Of a DNA stretch of 64,000 bases, positions 10,678 to 20,569 are shown in pieces. Under the pieces are notes generated by a model. It had not been told where the DNA came from, did no database searches, and worked only from the letters and a program-made list of their open reading frames with translations. This stretch comes from Fragosphaeria purpurea (Eukaryota > Ascomycota > Sordariomycetes > Ophiostomatales > Ophiostomataceae), in contig PCDL01000001.1 in assembly GCA_002778095.1 (NCBI GenBank), positions 2,418,001-2,482,000 on the forward strand, written 5' to 3'. How positions within the stretch are numbered: the first letter of the stretch is position 1; each line of letters begins with the position of its first letter. Both the position numbers and the translations under genes were made by a program.

Positions 10678-12382
10678 AAAATGAAAAAAAAATTATACTG
10701 TTACGATCTGCGTGCGAGTGTTGCACAGCATGCTCTGTTGTCGTCGATGCACTTTGATGGAAATGAAAACAAAACCAAAACGCAAGCACACAACAGAAGA
10801 AGCCAAGGGGGCCAATGAAGGGAAAGAATGCGTCACGAATAACGAGGGACAGAAGACTCTGCAAATGGGAATGTGGAAGGCTGCTCTTTTCAGAAGACGC
10901 AGTACACGATGCATTGAGTTTACCGCTGTTGTCGTGCAAACCATTGACAGAAACCGTGTGCTGCCTTCGTATTTCAAATAGTGAGAGCTTGTATCCGTTC
11001 TGTCTTTTGGTAGATGTCTAGACTTGAACAATGACTCTTTGTCCGTTTAACTTGGCCCCATTGCGTCTTCTCCCATTCTCTTCTTCTTTTATTTTCTAGT
11101 CCCTTCTTCATCTTGAAAGCTAACATGAACAGCATCGATTACTAGGAGATTAAAAAAACAAAGGGAAAAAAGAAAGAAAAAAAGTCGGAAGAAAAAAGGG
11201 GGAACAAGAAAGGCAGAAGACGTAATAAGAAGTTTGACGTACCCTAGGTCGTGACTGTTTTCAGCTGGGAAAGAAAAGCTGCATTGATTGATTTATTTTT
11301 TGTGCGTACGACAGAGCAGAGAATCTGGAGCAAGGTTCGAGCAACTACCATCGCTTCTCTGCCAAACCATTTTTCTTGTGCAGCCTCGTGTGGTCAAGAC
11401 GTGTATGTTGAGCAAACGCGGGACGATTGTTTCACTGTGATATTGCATGTGCAACTTGAGACCCGTCTTTGATTTCCCCCCCGCCCACCCCCTTTTCTTT
11501 TATATGCCCCCCTCTACTTGTATCTCTTGTTGGCCTGGGTGACGATGTGCTGCCAGCAAATTAGTTGAACTCATATCTAGACCCGGAGAAAGCCAATTGT
11601 TTGTCGTAGCCCTCGGGCTTGAGAAATATCAAGGAAATCTGTAAGCAGAACAAATAAAACAAAAATAGAATAGAGGAGAAAAGAATATTTTGGCCTTTTC
11701 AAAAACCCTTATATCAAATTAGCTACGAGGGAGAGAAGGCATATAATTGTCTCTGGAGATTGTGGTTCGTGAGATGGATTTACAAAAAAAAAAAAAAAAA
11801 AAAGAGAACAACGAGGAACCAGAGTAGATAAAAAAAAAAAAAAATCAAGCTTCACCGGCCGCCCAACGGTATAACCGCTTTTGGATTTGCGAGATCCTTT
11901 TTCAGCCAGCTGCAGGCGGCTGTGTAAGGACGAGCAGTTCTGCCGTGCGGTTTCGCGATGCCGGTGTCCGTTGTACGGGACGAGGCCGCGCACAACGACG
12001 TGCACACAAGTACCATTGGCAACAACGGCAAGAAAGAAAAAGAAGAGAAAAGAAAAAAAAAAGGGGGGGGGGCAACACGGTCGTGACGTAGAGATTATGC
12101 ACAGAAGAAGAACGAAGTGCAAAACACACCAAAAAATGAATGCCATTCTTTCGTGAGCGCCATCTGCAACAAAAAAAGATGCAGATATAAGGGGGACGCT
12201 GCGATGACCAAAGAAGGGGGGCGCTATCCCGGCAAGACCCCAGTCTGCTCTGCGTTTTGCAAACATGCATTCATTTTTGATAGGCGGTTGGTCTTCTGCA
12301 ACTGGGCAAAGCCGGTGACCGTTCCTCGCGGGTGCCTTTCTCGTTGAGCCTGTGGCCCGCGGCCGCCAGCCATAGCAACATC
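10160..12382. other. Intergenic spacer with homopolymer runs
   Basis: About 2.2 kb with no supported gene. It contains a 36-base A run (10640-10675), further A runs near 11784-11803 and 11831-11844, and A/G-rich stretches near 11150-11220. Small ORFs are low-complexity and have no domain. The right part is the presumed promoter and leader of the SR-rich gene. Confidence 0.5.
10640..10675. repeat. Poly(A) run of 36 bases
   Basis: An uninterrupted run of A on the plus strand, followed by atg and more A-rich sequence. No retrotransposon-like ORF or target-site duplication is visible beside it, so it is best read as a simple mononucleotide repeat. Confidence 0.9.
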
Positions 12383-14599
12383 ATGCCCGCAGCGTGGGCC
12401 ATCACGGAACTGGCCGCCGGGCCGGCCTCCGAGCGCAAAAACCAACGGGAACGCGGCAGGCAAACATCTCTTCCTCGGCACAAACCGGCGGGAAAGCCAA
12501 GTGCTCGTTCTTCCACCACAGACGAGGACAACCGCGGCCGCAATCGCAGCAGGCGCCGAGCCAGGAGCCGCAGCGACGACGACGATGATGATGACGACGA
12601 CGACAACGACAACCGGGGTCGTCACAGACGGCAAGATGGTCATACCGACACGGACCGCAACCGGCACTACCGCGGAAGCCAGCGAAGCCGCGTGCGGGCG
12701 GCAAACCCTCCACGCTACGACCACCACAACCGCGACGACGAATACTGCGGGTCGGTGTACAGCAACAACAGCACAAAAGTCCTGGCCAACAGCTCCCGGC
12801 GCCGCGACCCAGATGTGCCGAGCAAGACCAAAACCAGCTATCCGCCCCGGCAGCCCTCGGTCGCCCGGTCGTCCCGTGGGCGGTCGTCCCGATGGCGAAG
12901 CCGAGACCGGAGCACAAGTAACAGCAGCAGCGGCACCAGTAGCAGTAGCAGCACGGACCGCAGAACAAGTCGCAGCACCGGCCGCGGCCCTACCAGTCGC
13001 GTGTCCGCATCGAATAGTCGCACAAGTCGGTACGGCAGCCGGCATGTCGCGTCGGATCGAAAAAGCCGCCGTGGCGACAGAGCCACGTCGCGGCGGCGGC
13101 CACGTTCACGGTTCCGATCCCGATCACGGTCTGAATCACGGTCAAGATCGAGATCGCGGACGGCGGCTGCTCACAGGCACCCTTCCTGGCGGAGCGAACG
13201 ACACCACCGTGCCCGCAACAGGGACAGCAAGTGGCGCCGCAGCCCGTCCCGTCGCAGCCCGTCTCACCGAAGTCCGTTCTGCCGAAGCCCGTCCCGCCCA
13301 CGTGCCGGCTCCGACGGCAAGTATGACAACCGGCGGCAGCCGACGTCCCGAGGGAAACCTGAATACAGCAGGCGGTCGGACTACCGGCGCGAATCTCTGG
13401 ATGACCACGATTATCAACTGCTGGCCCAGCTTCGACGACTGGGCATCTTTGATCATGTCCGCGACGTCCGCTTTCACCGAGACGACCGTTATGACCGACA
13501 AGACCAAGGCCGGCAGCCGCACTACGACGGATGTTCGCACACGAAACCGTTTTCCACACGCAGCAACGCAAGCAGCAACGCAAGCACCAATACACGCAGC
13601 GACACGCGGAGCCAAAGGACCGTCCTTTACCCCAATCCTCTGCTTCAAGTGCGTGATGAAGGGTATGACCCGGGGGCATACCAGAGGCAAACGACTCCGG
13701 CCCAAACAACTCCGGCAAGCCCTCTGCCGCAGTCCCAACCCCAGTCCCAGCCCCAGCTACAGCCCCAGCTGTATCCTACTCGTCCCAAAGTTGAATTTCC
13801 CGTACCCCCTCCTGCATTTGAGTCCCTGGCGCCCAGCCATAACCGGTCTCTGGTCGCCGAACTTCAACCGCCAGCCACCCAGCCGTGCGTGTCCAGCCAC
13901 GAGAGCGACAAAGCCAGTACTAGCGGCGAGAAACGCTATCCCGCATACGACAGCATCACGACAAAGCCCGAACAACAAAGACAACTGACTCCGGCCGACT
14001 CGGTGTCGAACGGCAGCCGCGCCCGCTATCGCGGTGGCGATGCTGCTGACGACGAGGACGAGGACGATGACGACACCAGAAGCCGTCACAAGAGCGCCCA
14101 TCGCCGCCCGCCAAGACAGGGGAAAAAGTCCAAGCCATCTTCGTCACTTACTGACTTCCCCTTTTTGTCCTCGTCGTCTTCCCCGTCCTCGTCTTCGCCC
14201 TCCTCAACCGCCTCGTCGTCTTCGTCGTCGCCCTCGTCCGCCAGCTCCGCCTCGTCCCTCTCCTCCTTGATCTCATCCCACTGGCGCGATGCCGGCCGCA
14301 ACGCCCTGCGTGCGGCCACCATGGCCGTTCTGACCAGCCCAAGCGCACCGGGCTCCTCCTGGCTGGGCGCCAAGGGCGCGCAGGTGGCCACGGCTGCGCT
14401 GGGTGCCGCCGTCGTCGACACGTACATCCGGCGCCAACATCCAACGATCGTCGAGGGCGTCCGGCACATGGCCGCCCGGCAGACGGCCGAGTTCGTCATC
14501 AACAACGTTGTCACCAAACCCCTTCTCCAGCGGGCGGAGCAGCGGAAGACACGGCCGTCCGCGGCTGGGGACAACAAGCACGCAAAAACAAAAAGCTAG
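12383..14599 (+). CDS. Arg/Ser-rich protein of unknown function with ordered C-terminal segment
   Basis: Predicted 738-residue single-exon protein; I do not recognise the gene. I chose the ATG at 12383 (MPAAWAITEL) because the frame upstream opens only at a GTG. Residues about 50-330 are an RS/RD-rich region with a poly-Asp block (near 12578-12610) and dense SR dipeptides (13095-13160), like the RS domains of splicing factors. No RRM or zinc finger is present. The middle is Pro/Gln-rich (PQSQPQ repeats near 13730-13770), then a second acidic block and a poly-Ser tract (14155-14275). The last 110 residues look folded: an Ala-rich amphipathic stretch, then a region starting SHWRDAGRNALRAATMAV and ending about TAEFVINNVVTKPLL. 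Continuous reading frame, Arg-coding bias and the ordered tail support a real gene. A nuclear or membrane-associated scaffold is possible but unproven. Confidence 0.72.
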   Translation: MPAAWAITELAAGPASERKNQRERGRQTSLPRHKPAGKPSARSSTTDEDNRGRNRSRRRARSRSDDDDDDDDDDNDNRGRHRRQDGHTDTDRNRHYRGSQRSRVRAANPPRYDHHNRDDEYCGSVYSNNSTKVLANSSRRRDPDVPSKTKTSYPPRQPSVARSSRGRSSRWRSRDRSTSNSSSGTSSSSSTDRRTSRSTGRGPTSRVSASNSRTSRYGSRHVASDRKSRRGDRATSRRRPRSRFRSRSRSESRSRSRSRTAAAHRHPSWRSERHHRARNRDSKWRRSPSRRSPSHRSPFCRSPSRPRAGSDGKYDNRRQPTSRGKPEYSRRSDYRRESLDDHDYQLLAQLRRLGIFDHVRDVRFHRDDRYDRQDQGRQPHYDGCSHTKPFSTRSNASSNASTNTRSDTRSQRTVLYPNPLLQVRDEGYDPGAYQRQTTPAQTTPASPLPQSQPQSQPQLQPQLYPTRPKVEFPVPPPAFESLAPSHNRSLVAELQPPATQPCVSSHESDKASTSGEKRYPAYDSITTKPEQQRQLTPADSVSNGSRARYRGGDAADDEDEDDDDTRSRHKSAHRRPPRQGKKSKPSSSLTDFPFLSSSSSPSSSSPSSTASSSSSSPSSASSASSLSSLISSHWRDAGRNALRAATMAVLTSPSAPGSSWLGAKGAQVATAALGAAVVDTYIRRQHPTIVEGVRHMAARQTAEFVINNVVTKPLLQRAEQRKTRPSAAGDNKHAKTKS

Positions 14600-15148
14600 C
14601 AAAAAGAAAACAGGCAAACCGAGTGGAAGGCAAAGCCAGGATATCCTGTGAAAGAAGAGACGGGGTGGAGATACAGGGGACCAAGTGCTGTATTTTGAGA
14701 TGCGATAATAGTTTAGTGCGCTCTGCCCGCTGTATTTTAATTTTACTGGTTTCCGCTCAACCACTGCACACGTGACGATAACGATAAGATCAATAAAGAC
14801 GTTCCACTGAAGCCCGTACCCTTAGCGAGACCGGTATCACGGCGCCCATCCACGTCGCAACAGCATCCGAATCTCCTCCGTTCTTGGCTGTTGCCACGAC
14901 ACCTTATTGTGCAATTTTGATATTGCCTACTCGCTTCAAACCTGTAGATCATTTGCCAAAGAAGAGAAGACACCCGAAACGCGCTCCGTCATCCTACCGT
15001 CTCCGACCCGAAAATCCTCCTCGACCGGACCCCCCGATCAAGACGTTTTCCCCCGACGCCCTCCGAAACGTTTGCCGTTGACGATACACCGCCCTCCCTT
15101 TTTGGCGTGTCACCCGTCGACCGACCTGTTTTCGAATCCCCCTTCTTC
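14600..15148. other. Intergenic region / TRS85 leader
   Basis: Spacer between the SR-rich gene and TRS85. It becomes C-rich and pyrimidine-rich from about 14990, probably the TRS85 leader. Nothing else is recognised. Confidence 0.45.
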
Positions 15149-18085
15149 ATGCCGCCTCCCGATAATGTTGCATCGCCCGCCGAGAAATCGATCCAGTCGC
15201 TGCCGGCGGCGGCATCCTCCTCCTCCTCCGCCTCTTCTTTGCGAATCGCCAAGATGCGCCAAGCCTCGTTAAGCCGCGCAGGTGGAAACGATGAGCGGCC
15301 GCTGCGGCCGCTGCCGCTGTCGCAGTCCGAGGCCAGCTTGCCACTCCGCCGCTCTACCCCCACCGGCGCCGCCGCCTCCCTCTATGCCTCGACCCTTACA
15401 CCTCCGGGCTCCCGATCCATCTCCCCCGTGGGCCGCGCAGGCTCACCGGCCAGCCGCACAATGTCACTGACGTCGATCACAAGCACGGGCACAGCGGGAA
15501 GTGCAAGGACAACAACAACAACAACATCATCAACGACAGCGACGACGACAACGGCACCACCACCGCCACTTCCTCCACCAGGGGTGGCCTTTACACGTTC
15601 ACTGCTCGAGCGCCCGGCCGCGGACCAACCCGGTGACCCACTGCATCTGCTGCTAAACGCCTTCGTGCCGCACGTCGCCGTCTACTCGTCGCGCGACACG
15701 GACGAGCTGGTGCGGGAAAAGGGGTTCGCACACGGTCTCTGGGAGCTCCTGCGGCCCTTTGGCGAGCGCGTCCATGGACGGGTGCAGGTGCGCGACAGTA
15801 ATGGCGCCGCGCGGGCCCGGGACGACTTTGCCGTGCGGTTCGTCCCGTTCGGCGCCCACATTGAGGTTCCCGAGCCGGTGCAGGGTGTCATCCAGCCGCC
15901 GACCAGTCCACCGCTGCCGCTCGTGGTGAAAAACGGCCGCCTGCGCCGTGTCAGCAACACGACGGCGGCCGTCGACAGGGACAGTCACAGCATTCACGGA
16001 GCAGCACACGCGGCGGCGGCGGCGGCGGCGGCGCCGTTCACGGCGACGAGCAACGCCGCGGCGGCCCGGATACCGCTGGTCGAGGCCATTGTGGACAAGC
16101 ACCTGCGTTTCGCCGAGAGCTCGTTTTTGGGCTTGCCGCAGCTGCCAATGCCGCTGTCGCCGCTGCAACCACACACACCGGCGGCGGCGACGCAGCAGCA
16201 GCACCAGGATTTTGCCGTCGAGAACAGCACGTCGCCCTATTACGCGCTCTACCTGCGCCGCATGCTGTCGGGCATCCCCGTGGCCTGCCACGAGACATTT
16301 GCGCATCCGGTGGCCTGCGTGATCGCGATCAGTTCGCGCAATCCGGCGCCCATCCAGACGTTCCAGGAGCTGTACCGCGACATTAGCCAGGGTGACCGGC
16401 GGCTGCCGCCCTGGGTGGACGGGGACTTTCTGCGCTACTACGTTCTCGTGCACGACGAGGAAAACGGCGACATTGTGCAGTCCATGGCGCTGTTTGAGAA
16501 GATGAAGCGCAGCCTCGGCCTGCACTGCCACCTGCTGCGGCTCCGTAGCTCGCAGAGCGCCGAGACCGACGACGACAGCATCGAGCTACCCCGGAGCGAC
16601 TGGATGACGGCCGTCGAGGAATACGCCGATTTAGAACGGGGCGAGCGTTTGGACGAGGAAAGCGAAGAGAAGGGCGAGAACGGCGGCGACGAAGACGACA
16701 ACGATGATGATGACGATCTTGCGGAGGCCTTTCGGCAACACACCATTTTCGAGTCGGACGCCACCGCCATTCGCACGTTTGTGCGCGAGATGGTCATCCA
16801 GTCGATCGTGCCCACGATGGAGCGGAGCGTGTCGCTGTGGAACGACCAGGTAGCATCGAAGCGGAAAGGGCTGAGCGGGCGGTTCATGAGCTTGTCCAAG
16901 CGGTGGACGAGCGGCGGCGGGGCGGGCGGTTTTGGGGCCGTTGTTGGCGGCAGCGGCGGCGGTGGTGGTGGTGGCAGCAACGGCTTCGGCGGCAGCAGCA
17001 ACAGCGGGTCCAACTACGACGCCCAACGCGGGTTTTACCGGGCCGAGACGCACGAAGCCATCCTGCGCAAGCTGGCCGACTACGCATTCATGCTGCGCGA
17101 CTGGAAGCTGGCCATGTCGACGTACGACATCCTGCGCACCGACTTTGCCAACGACAAGGCGTGGAAGTACCACGCGGCGGCCAACGAGATGTGTGCGCTG
17201 TCGCTTCTGATCATGCCGCCGAGCCAGTCGTCGCGCACCAAGCTCGACACGATCCACAGCCTGCTGGAGCAGGCCTTTTACTCGTACCTGACGCGCTGCG
17301 GCAGCGCGTACGGCGCGGTGCGCAGCATCGGTCTGGGCCTGGAGCTGCAGCGCCTGCGCGGCGGGCCCGCCGTGGACGAGGCCGTGCGCTGGGGGATGCG
17401 GCTGCTGGAGGCGCGGCTCGTGGGCGCCGTGGGCGACGCGCTGCTGCGCGAGCGCATGGCCGTGGCCTGCGGCACGCGCGCCGGCCTGGGGTCGCTGGCC
17501 GTGGGCACCTGGCGGCGCAAGTCGGCGTTTTGGAGCGTGCTCGCCGCCGAGGCGTGGGTCGGCCAGGGCCAGTACATCCAGGCGCAGCGCTGCCTCAACG
17601 AAGCGCGCCGGACGTACTCGCTGCTGGAGAGCGACGACGGCGTCAGCGGGTTCGCACATGCGCGCGACTTCATGGCCGGCCTGCAGCAGCGGCTCAAGCT
17701 GGGCCTGGCCGTGCCGCGGCCGGCGGACGGGGTCGCGCCGGGCGACGATCTGATTACAGGGGTGGCGGCGGGGGCGGCGGGGGCGGCGGCAGCCGTCGGC
17801 ACTAGCGGGAACAACCCGGCAGGGGCAGGGCTAGCAGTAGGAGGTGCCACCGCCGACGAGGCGGGCGCGGCCGCCGAAGGTGCGGAGCACGTGGAGCTGC
17901 TGGCGGACGATGCAACGGAGAAGCTGGCGCGCCGGCGGTCCCGACGGGACAGCTTACTACGGGGCAGCGGGGCGGGACAGGCCGGCCTGGAGACGGCGCC
18001 CCTGCGGCGGCTCTCGCCCCCGACCGAGGGCGACGACGCCGACAACCAGCGGGCGATACCGGACAACGGTTTTGGTCAGGTGTGA
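15149..18085 (+). CDS. TRS85: TRAPP complex subunit Trs85 (TRAPPC8-like)
   Basis: Predicted 978-residue subunit of the TRAPPIII tethering complex, which activates the Rab Ypt1 in ER-Golgi traffic and autophagy. It is a single exon. The ATG at 15149 is the first in frame after a GTG-only upstream opening. After a 165-residue disordered Ser/Pro/Thr-rich leader, the conserved core begins with FVPHVAVYSSRDTDELVREK. It continues through ALYLRRMLSGIPVACHETF, the RNPAPIQTFQELYRD and RLPPWVDGDFLRYYVLVHDE segments, and ends with an alpha-helical repeat region that includes LADYAFMLRDWKLAMSTYD and AWKYHAAANEMCALSLLIM. Low-complexity inserts (poly-Asp near 16690-16720, Gly-rich at 16915-17000, Ala/Gly near 17760-17860) make it longer than yeast Trs85 (about 700). 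An 18-base G run begins four bases after the stop. Confidence 0.87.
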   Translation: MPPPDNVASPAEKSIQSLPAAASSSSSASSLRIAKMRQASLSRAGGNDERPLRPLPLSQSEASLPLRRSTPTGAAASLYASTLTPPGSRSISPVGRAGSPASRTMSLTSITSTGTAGSARTTTTTTSSTTATTTTAPPPPLPPPGVAFTRSLLERPAADQPGDPLHLLLNAFVPHVAVYSSRDTDELVREKGFAHGLWELLRPFGERVHGRVQVRDSNGAARARDDFAVRFVPFGAHIEVPEPVQGVIQPPTSPPLPLVVKNGRLRRVSNTTAAVDRDSHSIHGAAHAAAAAAAAPFTATSNAAAARIPLVEAIVDKHLRFAESSFLGLPQLPMPLSPLQPHTPAAATQQQHQDFAVENSTSPYYALYLRRMLSGIPVACHETFAHPVACVIAISSRNPAPIQTFQELYRDISQGDRRLPPWVDGDFLRYYVLVHDEENGDIVQSMALFEKMKRSLGLHCHLLRLRSSQSAETDDDSIELPRSDWMTAVEEYADLERGERLDEESEEKGENGGDEDDNDDDDDLAEAFRQHTIFESDATAIRTFVREMVIQSIVPTMERSVSLWNDQVASKRKGLSGRFMSLSKRWTSGGGAGGFGAVVGGSGGGGGGGSNGFGGSSNSGSNYDAQRGFYRAETHEAILRKLADYAFMLRDWKLAMSTYDILRTDFANDKAWKYHAAANEMCALSLLIMPPSQSSRTKLDTIHSLLEQAFYSYLTRCGSAYGAVRSIGLGLELQRLRGGPAVDEAVRWGMRLLEARLVGAVGDALLRERMAVACGTRAGLGSLAVGTWRRKSAFWSVLAAEAWVGQGQYIQAQRCLNEARRTYSLLESDDGVSGFAHARDFMAGLQQRLKLGLAVPRPADGVAPGDDLITGVAAGAAGAAAAVGTSGNNPAGAGLAVGGATADEAGAAAEGAEHVELLADDATEKLARRRSRRDSLLRGSGAGQAGLETAPLRRLSPPTEGDDADNQRAIPDNGFGQV

Positions 18086-18088
18086 TTT

Positions 18089-18106
18089 GGGGGGGGGGGG
18101 GGGGGG
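18089..18106. repeat. Poly(G) run of 18 bases
   Basis: An uninterrupted G run directly after the TRS85 stop codon (tga at 18083-18085), in the presumed 3' UTR. It could form a G-quadruplex in the transcript. It is also a site where sequencing errors are likely. Confidence 0.85.
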
Positions 18107-18300
18107 AAGAGGAGACAAGAACCATCATAGCATCAAATCTCACCGGCGTTTCCGATTCCTTGAGGCCTTTTTGTGTTTTTTGTGTTTTTTTTTTTTTTTT
18201 TCTAAATAAATCACGCATGTGAATGGAGCGTACGAATATGCATATTCACGTTGAAAGGACGGGGGAGGTTCCCAAAGAGCAGCAGCCACTCGCAAGGCTG

Positions 18301-18306
18301 CGATAA
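18301..18306 (+). promoter_or_regulatory. GATA motif (CGATAA) upstream of xanA
   Basis: CGATAA fits the AreA consensus HGATAR, about 400 bases before the xanA ATG. A single six-base match is weak alone; a second GATA site lies at 18535. Confidence 0.3.
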
Positions 18307-18411
18307 CGTAGAACCAAAAACAGGAGCAGTTTTCAGGGGGCTAAGCGATCCAATGAACAAAGGGACTCGACCACGGGACGTAAAGCCCGCTACGTTGTGT
18401 TCATTCGGCTC

Positions 18412-18425
18412 TCGGAGGTTGCCGG
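18412..18425 (+). promoter_or_regulatory. UaY-like inverted CGG motif upstream of xanA
   Basis: TCGG-N6-CCGG matches seven of the eight fixed positions of the purine regulator UaY site (TCGG-N6-CCGA). It is about 285 bases before the xanA ATG. In Aspergillus nidulans purine-utilisation genes are induced by UaY, so the context is right. Binding is inferred only. Confidence 0.4.
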
Positions 18426-18534
18426 TGGCACTGGAGCCAGCCGCCAGGAGGCCACCGTCAGCAAACACTCCCTTCCAGAACAAAGGCGCTTACTCTGGCG
18501 GCTTGTTTGTCATTCTGTGGACCTGTTGGATCAG

Positions 18535-18540
18535 CTTATC
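18535..18540 (-). promoter_or_regulatory. GATA motif (AGATAAG on minus strand) upstream of xanA
   Basis: CTTATC on the plus strand, followed by t, reads AGATAAG on the minus strand and fits HGATAR. It lies about 170 bases before the ATG and 40 bases before the TATA box, a typical position for an AreA nitrogen-control site. Confidence 0.4.
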
Positions 18541-18579
18541 TCGCGCATTGATTGAACTTTTGCCTCCGGCTTAGACGAG

Positions 18580-18588
18580 TATAAATAT
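18580..18588 (+). promoter_or_regulatory. TATA box of xanA
   Basis: tataaatat lies about 118 bases before the xanA ATG at 18706, a good consensus match at a fitting distance. Confidence 0.6.
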
Positions 18589-18705
18589 CCGCACTCGCCC
18601 GGAGGCTCCGTATCACATCTAGGCCAAACAATGTTCACAGGCAAGGATATTCTCATGCTATAACTTCTGCAAACGATCTTTCTCTTACACACGGCCCATT
18701 TCAAC

Positions 18706-20127
18706 ATGTCGTCCATCAAGATTGAGCCTTTGAAGGTGGCCGAGGGCTCGAAGGTGAACTTTGGGGCGGTGGTGTCCAACGTTGATATCGAGAACCTCAC
18801 GGGTGAGTAGATGCCATGGACGGTGAAGGGATGTTGGTTTTTCTTTTGTTCCTTTCCAGTGCCTGCATCTTGAAGAGTCTTTTTTTGGTCCTGTGGATGC
18901 GGCCCATGTCGTCTTGCTGGCCAAGATGTCCGCAACAATCAAAACAACCCCTTTGGGAGAATACCCGTGAAATCGGTAACCTCCTGGTAAGATGTCTTTA
19001 TTTATTTTCTGCACTTTGAAGAGAGAGAGAGAGAGAGAGAGAGATTCGCCGTCGTCTGCTTTCCCGAAAAGTACGAGGCTGACATTCCGCTTGCAGATGC
19101 CGACTTCACCGTCATCCGGGACGCCCTCTTCCGGAACCAGATCCTGGTCTTTCCGAACCAAGGCCACGTCTCCCCCAAGAAGCAGTTTGAGCTCACCCAG
19201 CGCTTCGACCCGGCCGGCTCGTCCTACGGCCACGGAAAGACGCTGGCCGCCGAGAAGTCCATCCTGCACCCGGACCTCAAGACCATCCCCCACCAGCCCC
19301 AGGTCCAGGTCATCGGCAACGGCTTCGTCCCGGCGTACGAGGGCCTCGCCAACATCCAGCTGCGCCACCCGCACCACCGCACCTTTCACAAGACCGTCAT
19401 CCCCGACGCCGACGACCTGGCCTGCACGCGCTTCTACCGCTGGCACATTGACGCCGCCCTCTACGGCCTCGCGCCGCCCGTCGTCACCACGCTGCTCGCC
19501 GTGCGCGTCCCCGGCGGCCGCCGCCAGACCTGCCGCTACGACGACGGCACGGGCGACGAGCTCACCGTGCCCCTCGGCACCACCGCCTTTGTCTCGGGCG
19601 AGACCATGTACGGGCTGCTGAGCCCGGCCGACCAGGCCTTTGCCCGCACCACGCGCGTCGAGTACGCGCCCCACCCGTACGTCTGGATGAGCGGCGCCAA
19701 GTCGCGGTCCGACGGCCTGGGCCTGCTCACGGAGGGCCGCGAGCTGCCCGAGGCCGAGCTGCCGCCCGTCGAGGCCGACAAGATCCAGGTCCTGCCCCTG
19801 TGCTGGCGCAACCCCGTCACGGGCCAGCTGGCCCTCCAGGTGCACCCCAGCGCCGTGCGCCGCCTGCACCTGGCCGACGGCACGGTCGTCGACGACCTGG
19901 CCACCGTGCGCGAGATCGTCCACCGGCTCCAGCGGCCCGGCATCGCCCCGCCGCTGGTCTACCCGCACGACTGGCACGAGGGCGACCTCGTGCTCTTCCA
20001 CAACCGCGGGCTGCTGCACTCGGTGGTCGGCGCCTTTGCCCCAAACGAGGTCCGGCTGTTCCGGCAGTGCAACATTGCCGCCAGCCATATGCCCGAGGGC
20101 CCGGCGCCGGAGACTGCGGCAGCCTGA
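18706..20127 (+). CDS. xanA: Alpha-ketoglutarate-dependent xanthine dioxygenase
   Basis: Predicted 375-residue Fe(II)/2-oxoglutarate oxygenase of the TauD fold that converts xanthine to uric acid. It is a fungal alternative to molybdenum xanthine dehydrogenase. Exons are 18706-18802 and 19097-20127. The splice restores the conserved N-terminal run VVSNVDIENLTDADFTVIRD. The iron-binding facial triad is visible as WHID (His149, Asp151) and His340 in LLHSVV; as I recall, these are the same residue numbers as in Aspergillus nidulans XanA (about 370 residues). No signal peptide is present, so cytosolic. The 294-base intron is long for this window and carries a (GA)12 repeat. The upstream region has UaY-like and GATA motifs and a TATA box, consistent with induction by purines and release from nitrogen repression. 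It stands alone, with no other purine gene in the window. Confidence 0.9.
19021..19044. repeat. (GA)12 microsatellite in xanA intron
   Basis: Twelve GA dinucleotides inside the xanA intron, about 50 bases before the acceptor. It is not coding. Confidence 0.9.
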
Positions 20128-20569
20128 GTGACGGCCGTGTCCCCTTGTGTCAGGATCGTATTTTTAGTTTTGTTATGACGTCGGGCTCCGTTTTTCAGTA
20201 TGTTGTATTCAAGGACTTCTTGTTTTTCATGTAAAGGGCCAATGTTAAACGTCGGCAGCTTCTCTAGTTTCTCCTTGTTATTTTCCGTGTTTTTGCGTTT
20301 TTTCTAGAAAATAAAACCAATAAGAAAGTTCTTTTTTGACGCCAACTCACCATCCGTCGTTGAGCGACCACGCTGTTGTGTTTTGCTTTTAGCACAGATC
20401 CTCGTGCACTAATCGCCGGTTCTAGCGTTGCACTCCCCACTATCGTTATCGCTCGACAGGCAACGCCCCCTGTATTACTCCGTATTATTCCTGTACTCGC
20501 ATACCGCGTAGGTCATAGCTCCCAACGCCAACGACTCTCTTTTGCCTCATCCCAACGATCGCCAAACGC
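20128..20569. other. Intergenic region / FIG4 leader
   Basis: Contains the presumed xanA 3' UTR (AT-rich, ataaaaccaataag near 20310 may be a polyadenylation region) and the FIG4 promoter. Nothing else is seen. Confidence 0.45.

Larger units (their letters stand above)
18086..18705. other. xanA upstream region
   Basis: Spacer between TRS85 and xanA. It begins with a G run (18089-18106) and a T run (18186-18200). The part nearer xanA has GATA-type and CGG-type motifs and a TATA box, listed separately. There is no ORF of note. Confidence 0.5.

Noticed and set aside
12501..13988. A 495-codon plus-strand frame overlapping the SR-rich gene in another frame
   Set aside because: Thr/Ala-rich translation arises from the repetitive Arg/Ser/Asp codons read out of frame. 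The frame from 12383 to 14599 is longer and ends in a folded domain.
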